Assembly (NCBI GenBank): GCA_000242935.3
Contig: CP007053.1
Location: 6,495,001 to 6,559,000, forward strand
Reading direction: 5' to 3'
Source: Opitutaceae bacterium TAV5
GTDB taxonomy: Bacteria; Verrucomicrobiota; Verrucomicrobiia; Opitutales; Opitutaceae
DNA length: 64,000 bases
The notes under the pieces are model-generated. The model saw nothing but the letters and a program-made list of their open reading frames with translations, was not told the origin of the DNA and did no database searches. Positions 35,410-44,790 of the stretch are shown here, piece after piece (the stretch's first letter is position 1; the number at the start of each line of letters is the position of its first letter). The translations under genes were made by a program, and so were the position numbers.

Positions 35410-35955
35410 ATGAGCGACACATCCCCCGAGCAACCCGCGACTCCCTCCGCTCCGAAGCTTTCCCTGAAGCTTCCGGCCCAAAACAAGCCCGCCGCCACTC
35501 CGCCGCCCGCTTCCGGACCGGCATCTCCCGCGCCCGCGCCTGCCGCCGCTCCGGCTGCCGTGACGCCGACTCCCGCCCCTTCTCCTGCGCCGCTCGGTTT
35601 TGCCGCGCCCGCCCCGACCCCGGCTCCTGCGCCGGCCGCCTTTGCGCCCCCTTCGCCGGTCGCCTCCACTCCCGGCGGCATCGCGCCCAAACCGCCCGTC
35701 CGGCTCGGAGGTGTTCCTCTCGCCGGCGCCCCCAAACCGCCTCCGGCCGCCAGCAAGCCGCCGGGTCCCGGCTTCGCCAAACCCCCCGGTTATGGAACCG
35801 CCGCCGCCGCATCCTCCTTCTCCTCTGCTCCCGCCGAGGAGGACTTTGAAGAGGAAGAAGCCGGCACGCCCGCCTGGCAGGCCGTCATTGCCTTCATCGC
35901 CGCCGCCGGCGCGATCACCAGCGCCGTTCTTCTCTATTTCAAAGACGCATCCTGA
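35410..35955 (+). CDS. Pro/Ala-rich protein with a C-terminal membrane anchor
   Basis: 181 residues. Residues 1-135 are almost entirely Pro/Ala/Ser/Thr, so disordered; an acidic patch (AEEDFEEEEAG) precedes one C-terminal helix (about 155-176: WQAVIAFIAAAGAITSAVLL). It is probably a tail-anchored inner-membrane protein with a long flexible cytoplasmic arm. It lies 11 bp before trxA, so probably co-transcribed. No family recognised; similar proteins cannot be told apart by such biased sequence. Confidence 0.7.
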   Translation: MSDTSPEQPATPSAPKLSLKLPAQNKPAATPPPASGPASPAPAPAAAPAAVTPTPAPSPAPLGFAAPAPTPAPAPAAFAPPSPVASTPGGIAPKPPVRLGGVPLAGAPKPPPAASKPPGPGFAKPPGYGTAAAASSFSSAPAEEDFEEEEAGTPAWQAVIAFIAAAGAITSAVLLYFKDAS

Positions 35956-35966
35956 ACTGAAAAAAC

Positions 35967-36293
35967 ATGTCCGCCACCATCACCCAACTGAATAACGATT
36001 CATTCCAGAGCACCATCAGCAGCTCCAGCCTTGTCCTTGTGGACTTCTGGGCTCCGTGGTGCGGTCCTTGCAAGGCCATCGCCCCGATCCTCGACCAGCT
36101 CTCCACCGAGCTCGGCGACAAGGTGACGATCGGCAAGGTCAACGTCGACGACAACGGCGAACTCGCCGCGAAGTACGGCGTCCGTGCCATTCCCACCCTT
36201 CTTCTTTTCAAGAATGGCGAGATCGCCGAGACCATTGTCGGCCTGCAATCCAAGGAAACGCTGAAGCAGAAGATTCTCGCGCAAGCCGCCTGA
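35967..36293 (+). CDS. trxA: Thioredoxin TrxA
   Basis: 108 residues. Active site WCGPC (31-35) in [12 protein letters not shown], cis-Pro loop [14 protein letters not shown], and the conserved GLQSKETL end. Cytosolic disulfide reductase with no signal peptide. A terminator follows 39 bp after the stop. Confidence 0.97.
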   Translation: MSATITQLNNDSFQSTISSSSLVLVDFWAPWCGPCKAIAPILDQLSTELGDKVTIGKVNVDDNGELAAKYGVRAIPTLLLFKNGEIAETIVGLQSKETLKQKILAQAA

Positions 36294-36331
36294 GTTTTTT
36301 TCCGACAACGTCTCCCCCCCGTTTCTCCCGT

Positions 36332-36363
36332 AACCCGGCCTTCGCGCCGGGTTATGTTTTTTC
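36332..36363 (+). terminator. Rho-independent terminator after trxA
   Basis: AACCCGGC (36332-36339) pairs with GCCGGGTT (36346-36353), followed by ATGTTTTTTC. It may also serve the convergent AraC gene. Confidence 0.8.
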
Positions 36364-36394
36364 GGGAGGGGCCGCGACGAAACCTGTCCGCGTT

Positions 36395-37312
36395 TCACAG
36401 ATTGCTCCCCTGCGGAAACCGGTCGCGAAATTCCTTGGGAGCGATGCCGTGGTTTTTTTTGAACCACGCGGAAAAATCCGACGCGTGCGCGAAGCCGAGG
36501 TCGTGCGCGATCTGCTTGAGCGGGATGGGGCTGTTGATCAGCATCCGCTTGCACGTCTCGCGACGGCGCAGGTCGAGGTATTTTTTCGGAGTGAGGCTCA
36601 TCTCCGCGCTGAAAAGCCGCACGAACTGGCTGAGCCCGAGCCCCACTTCCACCGCCAGATCGCGTTCGCGGAACTTGTGCGAGAGCGGCTGGTTGTCGAG
36701 GCGCGAGAGCGCATGCAACACGCGTTCGTCACGCGTGCCCAGGCGCGTTGGTTTGAGTCCGCATGCGATCAGCGCTCCGGAAAACGCCCCGATAAATTCC
36801 AGGAGCCGCGTCTTGATGCCGATGAACGCTCCCATCGAAAAATGGCGGATGCCGAGCAGCGTCGGATCGTCCGCCGGCGTGTGATCGCGGGCAGCCCCCA
36901 GCAACGCCCGGGCGCGGACTTCCAGATCGGGAAACCGGTGGCGCGGAAAACTCACGCCAAGCCCTTCGTCGAACAGCGGCCTCCCGTCGGGCCACTGCGC
37001 CTGGAAGCGGATCGAGAGCAGGTGCGTGCCGGGGGCGAAATCCTGCCGGCGGATGCCCGGGCGCGGGATGACCCACTCGTCCGCTCCCGCGCGGATCGTC
37101 TGGCCGGCATAGGAAACGGTCAGCGCACCGGAGAGCACCAGCCACGCGACGCTCGACTCGGGAAACAGCGATCCGCCGCCGCCATCGAGCGGGATGTCGC
37201 CCTCATAGATCCAGAGCAGGTTGGTCTTGAGCGCCATCCAGTCCTGGTAACGGGTCGTGAGCGCTTGTCCTGACGGAGCGACGGGAAACGGGGAAGCCGG
37301 GTGGTCGGGCAT
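36395..37312 (-). CDS. AraC-family transcriptional regulator
   Basis: 305 residues. N-terminal cupin-like sensing domain (about 20-110: VAWLVLSGALTVSYAGQTIR, then DEWVIPRPG) and a C-terminal pair of helix-turn-helices (about 205-300: LAVEVGLGLSQFVRLFSAEM, LTPKKYLDLRRRETCKRMLI, IAHDLGFAHASDFSAWFKKN). It begins 54 bp after the heparinase-like gene, as last gene of the polysaccharide operon, and probably controls it in response to a sugar. The ligand is unknown. Confidence 0.92.
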   Translation of the reverse strand: MPDHPASPFPVAPSGQALTTRYQDWMALKTNLLWIYEGDIPLDGGGGSLFPESSVAWLVLSGALTVSYAGQTIRAGADEWVIPRPGIRRQDFAPGTHLLSIRFQAQWPDGRPLFDEGLGVSFPRHRFPDLEVRARALLGAARDHTPADDPTLLGIRHFSMGAFIGIKTRLLEFIGAFSGALIACGLKPTRLGTRDERVLHALSRLDNQPLSHKFRERDLAVEVGLGLSQFVRLFSAEMSLTPKKYLDLRRRETCKRMLINSPIPLKQIAHDLGFAHASDFSAWFKKNHGIAPKEFRDRFPQGSNL

Positions 37313-37366
37313 TCGCTGACTATCGGGGGAAAATTCCGGCGGTGGCGAGTCCGGGCATGCCGGTTT

Positions 37367-39514
37367 TTACGGTGATCCTGCTCCCGTGTCCGCCGGTTCC
37401 AGGCGCGTCGTCACCGTCGCCTCCGCGCGACCGGCCGGCAGTTCGAGATAAAAACCGGCGCGACGCCGGGGAGGCAGATCAGGCGACGAACCCTGATAAA
37501 GCGTGAAGTCGCCGCCACCCTGCACGGAAAATGTCACACGCAGTACCGGCCCGCCGGGGAACTCCACGTCGATCGCGGCGCGATCCCGAAACGGTGCCGA
37601 ACGCACCTGTTTCCAGTAACGAAACGCCGCCGGACGGTTTCGCGAAAACTCCTTGTCCGGCACCGCGACAAACGCGGTGTCGGGACGCGGCGTACCGTAC
37701 AGGTGCAAGGCGAGGCCGAGGCGCGTTTCCCTCGCGCCGGAACCGGCCAGCGTCACCGTGGCTTCGTCGATCAGGGCATCGCCGTCGATCCGCAGCGTGC
37801 GGGTTGCGGACACGCCTTCGCGATAATCCGGTTGCGCGGCGGACATCACGCCGGCGTCGGCATCGAACCGGAGCAGTTTTCCGGGATGCCAGGGGTTTTG
37901 CCCCTCGCCGTCTGCGAGCGGCACATTGTGGTTGAGTCCGCGCGTGTAGTAGTCGCTCCAGAGTCTGGAGCCGTAGCCGACGTTGCCGGGATCGGCCGTG
38001 ATGCGCGTTTTCCCGAAATACGCCGACCAGTTGAGCGCCTCGCCCTGGGCATGCGGACGCCCCGCCTGACCGTAATGGAAAAAAACCTGCCAAGGACCGC
38101 GCCGGAGCTGGGCGAACCGGGTGGTTTCGAAATGACGAGAGACCACCGGAGGCAGGTCTTCAAGTGGCGCGGGCGTCCCGCCCGCTTCCGATGTGGCACG
38201 GGCATCCTTGCCCGTGAGCGTTGCCTCTCCGCGTGCCGCAGGCTTTTTCTGCCAATCGCCCGCTTCCGGAGACGGACGGTTTGTATCAGAAAAAACCCGC
38301 GCCACATCCTCCGGCGGGTCGAGCAGCTTGTCCCACGACGGCTTGCCCGCCATCGCCATCGCCAGGCCGAGGGTCGTCGGCAACGTGCGGTAATTCGAAC
38401 CGAGACGGCCGGACGGCGCGCGCTGCGTGCCGGCGCTATCCGCGGGGTTGGGCACCGTGTTGTCGGGAAACCGGATCTGCAACGTGGCGAGCATCATGTT
38501 TTGCACGATGGCCGCTTCATGGCGGATGCGGTCGGCCTGCCCGGTGAGCCCGGCGAACACCAGCAGCGGCTGCATGCCCATCATGACAAAATCGTGGTAG
38601 GGCATCGACTGCTCGAACCAGAACCACTCGCCGGTGACGCCATGTTCGAAAAGCCTGTGCAGGCCGTATTCGCCATCGAGAGCGCGGGAAAGCAGCGAAT
38701 CGTCGCGATACAACATCGCAACCTGCGCCTGGGCGACGCGCTCCCAGAGGGTGTGATTGTGAAAACCGCGGGAGGCCTCATCGAGGAATTCGAACTCGGG
38801 GAGGAAGAGTTTTTTCAGCCACGCCTGGCGACGCGCCGCGGGCGCTTCGGGTGAGTCGAAAACCAGCCGCGCCGCTTCCGTGAGGCGCGTGAGCATCACG
38901 CCGTCGTTGAACGGCATTACGCCCAGCCTGCCGGTGTGCCCCTTCGCCACCGGCCACGCACCGGCCGCAAAACCGTCCGCATAGAAATCGAGCTGGGAGG
39001 CCACCCAGGCCGCGTAGCGGACATCGTCCGTGAGCCGGTAAAAACGGGCCGCCTCGGCGATCATTTCCATGTGCTGCTTGCGGAACTTGTCCACCCACCC
39101 TCCCATGATTTTCGGCGTGATTTCGACATCGTGGCCGGTGCGGCTCCTGAGTTTCGGCGCCTCCTCGCCGGGGATGTCCGGCGTCCAGACGAGAAACGAT
39201 CCGTCGCGCGGACTGACAAAATCGTGACCCCGGCCGCCCACCCATTCGCGGCGATCCCGGTGACGCGCCATCCACGCGTCCACCGTTGCGCGTTTTTCGG
39301 CGATCCACTTCGCCCATTCCGGATCGTCGGCGACACGCTGGCGGGCGCCCGCCCAGTCCTCGAGGGGCATGCGATAAACGGAACCGTCAGGTTGAAGGAT
39401 TTTCAAGCCGAGGCTGGCGAAGGCCTTTTCAGGATCGGGTTTCGGGAAACCGCGGTCTTGCGCGAGTACGGCCAGGGGGAAAACGAGAAGAGCGATCAGA
39501 GCCGGGGATTTCAT
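37367..39514 (-). CDS. Exported heparinase II/III- or alginate-lyase-like protein 1
   Basis: 715 residues. Signal peptide 1-18 (VFPLAVLAQ). N-terminal alpha/alpha-toroid of the alginate-lyase kind (about 60-400; WFEQSMPYHDFVMMGM around the likely catalytic site; MAEAA-type helices). C-terminal beta-sandwich of heparinase II/III type (about 470-715: DPGNVGYGSRLWSDYYTRGL, NHNVPLADGEGQ, TLYQGSSPDLPP). It likely depolymerises an uronic-acid polysaccharide by beta-elimination. It is a paralogue of the gene at 42001-44700 (shared FPKPDPEK opening). It contains an in-frame palindromic repeat at 38169-38216 absent from the paralogue. The ATG at 39514 is preferred over 39565 because it heads the signal peptide. 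Confidence 0.82.
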   Translation of the reverse strand: MKSPALIALLVFPLAVLAQDRGFPKPDPEKAFASLGLKILQPDGSVYRMPLEDWAGARQRVADDPEWAKWIAEKRATVDAWMARHRDRREWVGGRGHDFVSPRDGSFLVWTPDIPGEEAPKLRSRTGHDVEITPKIMGGWVDKFRKQHMEMIAEAARFYRLTDDVRYAAWVASQLDFYADGFAAGAWPVAKGHTGRLGVMPFNDGVMLTRLTEAARLVFDSPEAPAARRQAWLKKLFLPEFEFLDEASRGFHNHTLWERVAQAQVAMLYRDDSLLSRALDGEYGLHRLFEHGVTGEWFWFEQSMPYHDFVMMGMQPLLVFAGLTGQADRIRHEAAIVQNMMLATLQIRFPDNTVPNPADSAGTQRAPSGRLGSNYRTLPTTLGLAMAMAGKPSWDKLLDPPEDVARVFSDTNRPSPEAGDWQKKPAARGEATLTGKDARATSEAGGTPAPLEDLPPVVSRHFETTRFAQLRRGPWQVFFHYGQAGRPHAQGEALNWSAYFGKTRITADPGNVGYGSRLWSDYYTRGLNHNVPLADGEGQNPWHPGKLLRFDADAGVMSAAQPDYREGVSATRTLRIDGDALIDEATVTLAGSGARETRLGLALHLYGTPRPDTAFVAVPDKEFSRNRPAAFRYWKQVRSAPFRDRAAIDVEFPGGPVLRVTFSVQGGGDFTLYQGSSPDLPPRRRAGFYLELPAGRAEATVTTRLEPADTGAGSP
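38169..38216. repeat. Pair of palindromes inserted in frame inside the heparinase-like gene
   Basis: GCGGGCGTCCCGCCCGC (38169-38185) and CACGGGCATCCTTGCCCGTG (38197-38216). On the coding strand they yield GKDARATSEAGGTPAP, part of about 30 residues that have no counterpart in the paralogue. The two-hairpin unit resembles intergenic repeats of related genomes (from memory). Confidence 0.7.
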
Positions 39515-39546
39515 GGAGTCGTGTGTCGGATAATTGGATACCAAGG

Positions 39547-41148
39547 TCAACGCGCCAGCTCGCATTCGATCCAGGCACGGGTGCTTTCCTGCTGGTTCTG
39601 CGTTTCCAGAATCGCGCTGAGGCGTTCGCCCAGACGCTGCCGGTCGATGCCGGTGGCGTATCCGAGGAGCCCGATCGCGGCGGCGGCGGGCAGATCCTGG
39701 CGGGCGATGTTGAGTCGGGCTACATTGGCCTGGCGGACCAGGTCCTGACGCACGGCCTTGCCGAATTCAGGAGCGATGACCGCCTTGAACGCCTCCACCG
39801 AACCGGCGGGACGGACGAGAGCGTTGTTGGCGTTCTCCACGATACGGGCGGTGTTGGTGCCGAGGTTGTTGATCTGGAATCCGTCCACGTAGCCCTCGAC
39901 CACGGGCACAAACGGTTCCACCTCGGGGGTGAGCCTTGCGCCGACAACCGCCGGGAGCCATGAGCTCAGTTCGGTGAAGCGTTCGTTTTCCCGGCGCGAG
40001 GTGAGAAAGCGCAGGAAGTCGATCGCCCGCTCACGGTTGGCCGTCTGGAGAGGGATGCCGAAGCTGAGGCTCGTCGTCGTGGCAGCCTCCGATGCCGGAC
40101 CGAGAACGTTTCCCCCGTAACGGGGATTGTCGCGCGCGGGGATCGGAAGATTGAAGACAGCCAGCGGAAACGGCGCCTGCTCCCGGAAGCTGGGCGCGTC
40201 GTAACTCCCGGTCGCGATGAGCAACGCGCGGCCCTGTACGAAATAAAACGTGGCGTCCTCTCGCGGGATTTGCAGGTAACCGGGCTGGAGGCGCAGGCCG
40301 ATGTCGCGCGTGATGGCGAGGCCGTCGACCACGGCCGGCGTGTCGAGCGACCAGTCACCGCGGAGGTAGCTGACGCCGAGCTCCACGGGATCGCGCTGCA
40401 TCGCGTAATTGCGCAGCGCGGTGGTCGCCAGTTTCTGCGTCTGGCTGGTGGCGAACTTGTAGATGATGAGCGGGCCGTTGAGCTTCGATCCGGCGACGGG
40501 AATGAGGGGCATGTTTTCCCGGCGGGCGTACTCCTCGACGCGGTCGCAGACGGCGATGAATTCCTCAAACGTGCGGGGCGCGGGCGTGTCGCCGAGAATG
40601 CGTTTCCAGAGCGAGGCGTTGTAATAGACGCGCACCGTGTGCATCGACATGGGCACGCCGTAATACTCGAGGAGATTGGGCCGGTAACTGAAGCCGCCGA
40701 CGAGGCCGTCGACAAACGTTTCGCGCCAGGGGACGGCCTCCAGATCGGTGCCGGCATTCCAGGGGTTGGGTTGTTCGACGTAATCGGTGAGCGGCAGGAA
40801 AAAGCGGCTCAACATTTCGTCCTCGGCGTTGCGCGGCATCTTGCCGAGTTCGATCAGATCGGTGGCGGTGCCGCCGATGAGCTGGGTTTGCAGCCACTGC
40901 GTATACGTACGCTCGGGAATGGCGAGCTGCTCGACGCGTACCTCCGGGTGGAGCTTTTCGTACTCGCGGGCGAGCGCGTCGAAAGCCGTGCGCAAGCCGC
41001 TTTCGAGCTGCCAGTGGGCGAAACGGATCACCTCGCGACCATCGGCTCGCTCATCCCGCGAGCGGCTCATCACGCGCACGAGAGCAAACATAAAACACCC
41101 GGCGAGAAGCAGCAGGCCGAAAAGGTTGGTGATGCGGGTGCGGTTCAT
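39547..41148 (-). CDS. Extracellular sugar-binding protein (ABC transporter family 1)
   Basis: 533 residues. The N-terminus contains a lipobox-like LAGC (Cys18) within a long hydrophobic segment, so it is a lipoprotein or a membrane-anchored protein. Typical solute-binding layout follows: VIRFAHWQLESGLRTAFDAL, YEKLHPEVRVEQLAIPERTY, QTQLIGGTATDLIELGKMPR, YYGVPMSMHTVRVYYNASLW. It overlaps the PL14-like gene by four bases (ATGA), so translation is coupled. No permease or ATPase gene is present in the operon, so the transporter partner is elsewhere. It probably binds oligosaccharides released by the neighbouring lyases. Confidence 0.88.
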   Translation of the reverse strand: MNRTRITNLFGLLLLAGCFMFALVRVMSRSRDERADGREVIRFAHWQLESGLRTAFDALAREYEKLHPEVRVEQLAIPERTYTQWLQTQLIGGTATDLIELGKMPRNAEDEMLSRFFLPLTDYVEQPNPWNAGTDLEAVPWRETFVDGLVGGFSYRPNLLEYYGVPMSMHTVRVYYNASLWKRILGDTPAPRTFEEFIAVCDRVEEYARRENMPLIPVAGSKLNGPLIIYKFATSQTQKLATTALRNYAMQRDPVELGVSYLRGDWSLDTPAVVDGLAITRDIGLRLQPGYLQIPREDATFYFVQGRALLIATGSYDAPSFREQAPFPLAVFNLPIPARDNPRYGGNVLGPASEAATTTSLSFGIPLQTANRERAIDFLRFLTSRRENERFTELSSWLPAVVGARLTPEVEPFVPVVEGYVDGFQINNLGTNTARIVENANNALVRPAGSVEAFKAVIAPEFGKAVRQDLVRQANVARLNIARQDLPAAAAIGLLGYATGIDRQRLGERLSAILETQNQQESTRAWIECELAR

Positions 41149-41975
41149 GGTGAAGCAGGCGCAACGGACAAAGCGGCGGCGGACGGCAGGACCGTCACGC
41201 GGAAGTCGTCGAAGTCCGCATGGTTGTCACGCTGTGGCTGATACGCGGGTCCCGATCCGCCGTGGAACGTGCTGAAGTAGAAATGATCGATCTGCCAGGT
41301 GTGGCCGGCGAGCCGCCAGCGCATGTCGTGGCGCTCGAGCGCGAGGCGGCCGTCCACCCACACTTGCAGGGTTCCGTCGGGTTCGCCGGGAGTGTTCAGC
41401 CTGATGCGTTGTTTGAGCGTGTGCCACTGGCCGGGACGGAGCGTGCCGGCACGCCCGAGGCGGAGGCCGTCGCCGTAGCGGTCTTTCTGTCCGGAATGGT
41501 AGAGGTACAGGATCAGTCCGCCTTCGGGATGCCACATGTAGCGCGCACTGAAACCGTCCGGTGACGGACGCCCGCCGGTGGCGCCCGAGCCGCCGGCAAG
41601 GCCGGGCAGCTTGCCGCCCCGGGTCCAGTCGAAACCGGACTCGAAGCGCACCCGGTATTCCGCCGTGGCCTCGTCGGAGGCCGGCAGCGGCGCCCGCCAA
41701 GAGGCGCCGCTGTGGGGAGAATTGGTCCGGCCGGCCGGATACAGGACACGGATGAAGGTGTTCACGCCATCGCCCTCCTGCTCCTTCACCACCGTCACGC
41801 GTTGCTGCTCCAGGCCCTGTTCGGGACGCGTCACCTTCCAGCGGGCCGCCAGCCAGGATGCCGGCAAGGGTCCGGGAGCGGCAGCCTCGAAATCATCGTG
41901 TAGTCCGCCGGCCGCTACCGGGAGAAGCCCGGAGAGGCAAAAGGCGGCAATCGACACGAACGGGGGAAATTTCAT
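41145..41975 (-). CDS. Exported polysaccharide lyase, PL14-like
   Basis: 276 residues. Signal peptide 1-22 (LLPVAAGG). The jelly-roll body has the landmarks of PL14 and related alginate/glucuronan lyases: VRFESGFDWTRGGKLPGLAG (about 110-129), ARYMWHPEGGLILYLYHSGQ, WHTLKQRIRLNTPGEPDGTL, VWVDGRLALERHDMRWR, IDHFYFSTFHGG. The substrate is inferred to be an uronate polymer, in line with the flanking heparinase/alginate-lyase-like genes. It is 25 bp after the larger heparinase-like gene and overlaps the sugar-binding-protein gene by four bases. Confidence 0.8.
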   Translation of the reverse strand: MKFPPFVSIAAFCLSGLLPVAAGGLHDDFEAAAPGPLPASWLAARWKVTRPEQGLEQQRVTVVKEQEGDGVNTFIRVLYPAGRTNSPHSGASWRAPLPASDEATAEYRVRFESGFDWTRGGKLPGLAGGSGATGGRPSPDGFSARYMWHPEGGLILYLYHSGQKDRYGDGLRLGRAGTLRPGQWHTLKQRIRLNTPGEPDGTLQVWVDGRLALERHDMRWRLAGHTWQIDHFYFSTFHGGSGPAYQPQRDNHADFDDFRVTVLPSAAALSVAPASP

Positions 41976-42000
41976 GCAGGAGAAGGCGTGGCTCGGGTTG

Positions 42001-44700
42001 TCAGCCCGTTTTTCCGACGGGACGAATGACGGTCATGAAACGGGCAGCCGCGCGCGGTTCGTCGAGCTCCAGATAAAAACCGGCGCGGCGGGCCGGCGGC
42101 GGCAGATCGGGCGAAGATCCCTGGTAAAGCGTGAACGCTCCGCCGCCGGTAACCGCGAACTCCACGCGCATCACCACCCCGTCCGCAAATTCGACATCGA
42201 CCGAAGCGCGGTCCCGGCACGAGGCGGCCTGCACGTCCTGCCAGTACGTGAACGTCTTCGTGCGACCCTTCGCAAACTCCGCCGCGCTCACCGGCCGGAA
42301 GACGGTTTCGCTCCCCGCCTGCGACGGACGCATTTTCCCCTGCAAATGCAGCGATAGTCCCAGGCGCGCGGTCACGGCCGGATCCGTCAGCGCAACGCCG
42401 GTTTCCTCCACCAGCGCATCCCCGTCGATATGGAGACGCCGATCGGCCTTTACCCCTGTGCCCGAGCGCAATGACTCCGGCGCGTTCTCCCAGCCCCACG
42501 GAGGCATCCGCGTGTTGCCGGCCGGCCAGTAGCGGGATTGCCCGGCCTCGACAATGCCGGCCTCCGGATCGAAGCAAACGAGTTTTCCCGGATCCCAAGT
42601 GCGCTGCCCCTCGCCGTCGATCAGCGGCACGTTGTGGTTGAGGCCCCGCCGGTAATACCACTGCGTGCTCTGCGCACCGTAGCCCACATTGCCCGGATCA
42701 TGGCTGATATCGGTGCCGTTCCACGACGCTGACCAGTTGAGCGCCTCGCTCTGCCGGTGCGACTCGAGAAGTTGTCCGTAGTGGAAAAATACCTGCCACG
42801 GACCTTTCCGGAGCAAGGCAAAACGGGTGGATTCCATGTTGCGCGAAGTCACCTCCGGCAGGGCATCCGAGGCGCGTTCGAAACCGGCGATCTGTTCGGG
42901 AGGGTCGACCAGCGCACTCCAGGAGCGTTCGTCCGATTTTGCGGCGTGCCGGAAGCCGAGAGGCGTGGGCCAGATGCGGTAAGCACGGGCAAACCATCCG
43001 GAAGGCACCCGCGGCCGCCCGCCATTGTCCGCCGGGTTGGGAATCGTGCCGTCGGGAAACCGGATGTAAAGCGGAGCGATCATCAGGTTCTGCACAATCG
43101 TCGCCTCCCTCGCGATCCGGTCCTGCCGCCCGATGAGGCCCGCAAAGGTAAACAGCGGAGCGGTGGCCATGACGATGAAGTCGTTGTAGCCCATCGACTG
43201 CTCGAACCAGAAATAGTCACCGGTCACCCCGCGGTCGATCTGGGCGCGCAGTCCGAACGGCCCGCCCATTGCCTTGTCCAGCAAACCTTCATCCCCGTAC
43301 AGCAGGGCGATCTGCGCCTGGGCGGCCCGCTGCCAGGTGGCGATGTTATGGATGAAACCATAGGTGCGGCCAAGCAGTTCGGCTTCGGGGCGAAACAGCT
43401 TGTCCAACCACGCCTGCCTCCGGACAGGCCCCGCGTAGTCGAAAACCGGACGCGCTGCCTCGACAAGGCGTGACACGATCACGGCGTCGTCGAGGCTCTG
43501 GTAACCCAGATGCGAATTCTTGCGCTGCGCCACACCCTTGCCCCACGAGTTATAGTGATCGGCGTAGAAATCGAGCTGGGCGCACACCCATTCGGCATAG
43601 CGCTTGTCACCGGTGAACTGATACACCGATGCGATTTTTCCCATTTCGAGGGCATGCCGCTTGCGAAAAGCGCCGACCCAGGCCCGAAAGATTTTGGGAT
43701 TTTCACTCCCGGACACAGCGACTTTCTCGCCCGAATGACTCAGAATCACTCCGGTCTCTTCCCCCGGTACATCCTCGGTCCAGACCAGCCACGCACCGCT
43801 GGCCGGGCTGATGAAATCGTGGTTCCAGCCTGCCTCCCAACCGGCGCGGTCGCGATTGCGGGCCATCCATGCGTCGGCCGCCGCCCGTTGTTCATCGGTC
43901 CATGTTTTCCATGCCGGATCGGTGGCGACGCGCCGGCGGGCTCCCTCCCAGTCTTCACGAGGCGTACGGTATGCCGAACCATCGGGCTGGATGATCTTGA
44001 AACCGGCGAACACCTTTTCCGGATCCGGCTTGGGAAACACCGGAACGGGCGCGACAGCGCCTGACGTTGCCGACGGACGAGTCGCGCCGGCATCGGTCGG
44101 AAACTCGCTGGCGGCGGATACCGGAGCGGCGGAAACCGAAAAATCGTCGAAATGGGCCGTCACGCGATTGCCGCTGAATGAATGCACCCACACGGCGGCA
44201 AACGCCGTCTCCGCCGGGGCCGTGCCTGCCAGGGTCAGGGCGGTCCAGTCTTTCGCCCCGGGAGGGATGACCCGAAGCAGCTCCTTGCCGCCGGATGAAG
44301 AATCGGGACGAATGAGCTTCCGGCTGGCGTCATAAAACTGCAGATACACCGCGATGCCGCCGCCTTCGACGACCCGTGCATGGAAATCGAGCCGGTATGT
44401 CTCGCCTGCTTTCGCCGGAAGAAAATCCGAGCGCGCGCTGCTGCCTGCCTGCGTGTCTGCATCGACGACCAGCAGGCCGAGCTTTCCCGTCCGCGCAGCC
44501 TCGGGCGCGACCCGGCTCATGCCCTTGTCGGCCGCCGGGATGGTCCAGCGGGCGGCGCCCTCCTCGAAACCGGAATTCGGGAATGGCAGCAGGCCGGCAG
44601 CCGGGAGGCAAAAGGGCGCGGCGAGCAGCAGCAGCAAAAAGGCGCGGGGCAGGAGCAAGATGAGCGATGTCGGGAGCGTGAGGCGGAGGGATTTTTTCAC
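42001..44700 (-). CDS. Exported heparinase II/III- or alginate-lyase-like protein 2 with N-terminal CBM-like domain
   Basis: 899 residues from the GTG at 44700. That start is chosen because the in-frame ATGs at 44763 and 44775 fall within or before a transcription terminator (44728-44761). Signal peptide about 1-37. A carbohydrate-binding-like sandwich (about 40-190: FPNSGFEEGAARWTIPAADK, ARTGKLGLLVVDADTQAGSS, VTAHFDDFSVS) is added relative to the paralogue. Next come the alpha/alpha-toroid (about 230-620; WFEQSMGYNDFIVMATAPLF) and the heparinase-type sandwich (DPGNVGYGAQSTQWYYRRGL, NHNVPLIDGEGQ, TLYQGSSPDLPP). First gene of the operon; presumably acts outside the cell on an uronate-rich polymer. 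Confidence 0.83.
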   Translation of the reverse strand: MKKSLRLTLPTSLILLLPRAFLLLLLAAPFCLPAAGLLPFPNSGFEEGAARWTIPAADKGMSRVAPEAARTGKLGLLVVDADTQAGSSARSDFLPAKAGETYRLDFHARVVEGGGIAVYLQFYDASRKLIRPDSSSGGKELLRVIPPGAKDWTALTLAGTAPAETAFAAVWVHSFSGNRVTAHFDDFSVSAAPVSAASEFPTDAGATRPSATSGAVAPVPVFPKPDPEKVFAGFKIIQPDGSAYRTPREDWEGARRRVATDPAWKTWTDEQRAAADAWMARNRDRAGWEAGWNHDFISPASGAWLVWTEDVPGEETGVILSHSGEKVAVSGSENPKIFRAWVGAFRKRHALEMGKIASVYQFTGDKRYAEWVCAQLDFYADHYNSWGKGVAQRKNSHLGYQSLDDAVIVSRLVEAARPVFDYAGPVRRQAWLDKLFRPEAELLGRTYGFIHNIATWQRAAQAQIALLYGDEGLLDKAMGGPFGLRAQIDRGVTGDYFWFEQSMGYNDFIVMATAPLFTFAGLIGRQDRIAREATIVQNLMIAPLYIRFPDGTIPNPADNGGRPRVPSGWFARAYRIWPTPLGFRHAAKSDERSWSALVDPPEQIAGFERASDALPEVTSRNMESTRFALLRKGPWQVFFHYGQLLESHRQSEALNWSASWNGTDISHDPGNVGYGAQSTQWYYRRGLNHNVPLIDGEGQRTWDPGKLVCFDPEAGIVEAGQSRYWPAGNTRMPPWGWENAPESLRSGTGVKADRRLHIDGDALVEETGVALTDPAVTARLGLSLHLQGKMRPSQAGSETVFRPVSAAEFAKGRTKTFTYWQDVQAASCRDRASVDVEFADGVVMRVEFAVTGGGAFTLYQGSSPDLPPPARRAGFYLELDEPRAAARFMTVIRPVGKTG

Positions 44701-44727
44701 GGTAAAAAGGCGGGGAGTGGAATCGGG

Positions 44728-44761
44728 AAAAACGCGCGGCCACGTTTTCCGACGTGGCCGC
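44728..44761 (-). terminator. Rho-independent terminator after the PEP-CTERM gene
   Basis: GCGGCCACGT (44736-44745) pairs with ACGTGGCCGC (44752-44761) around a six-base loop; on the minus strand it is followed by GCGTTTTTCCC. It separates the PEP-CTERM gene from the polysaccharide operon. Confidence 0.8.
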
Positions 44762-44790
44762 ATGAGGAAAATCAAAATCGGACGCCGTCT

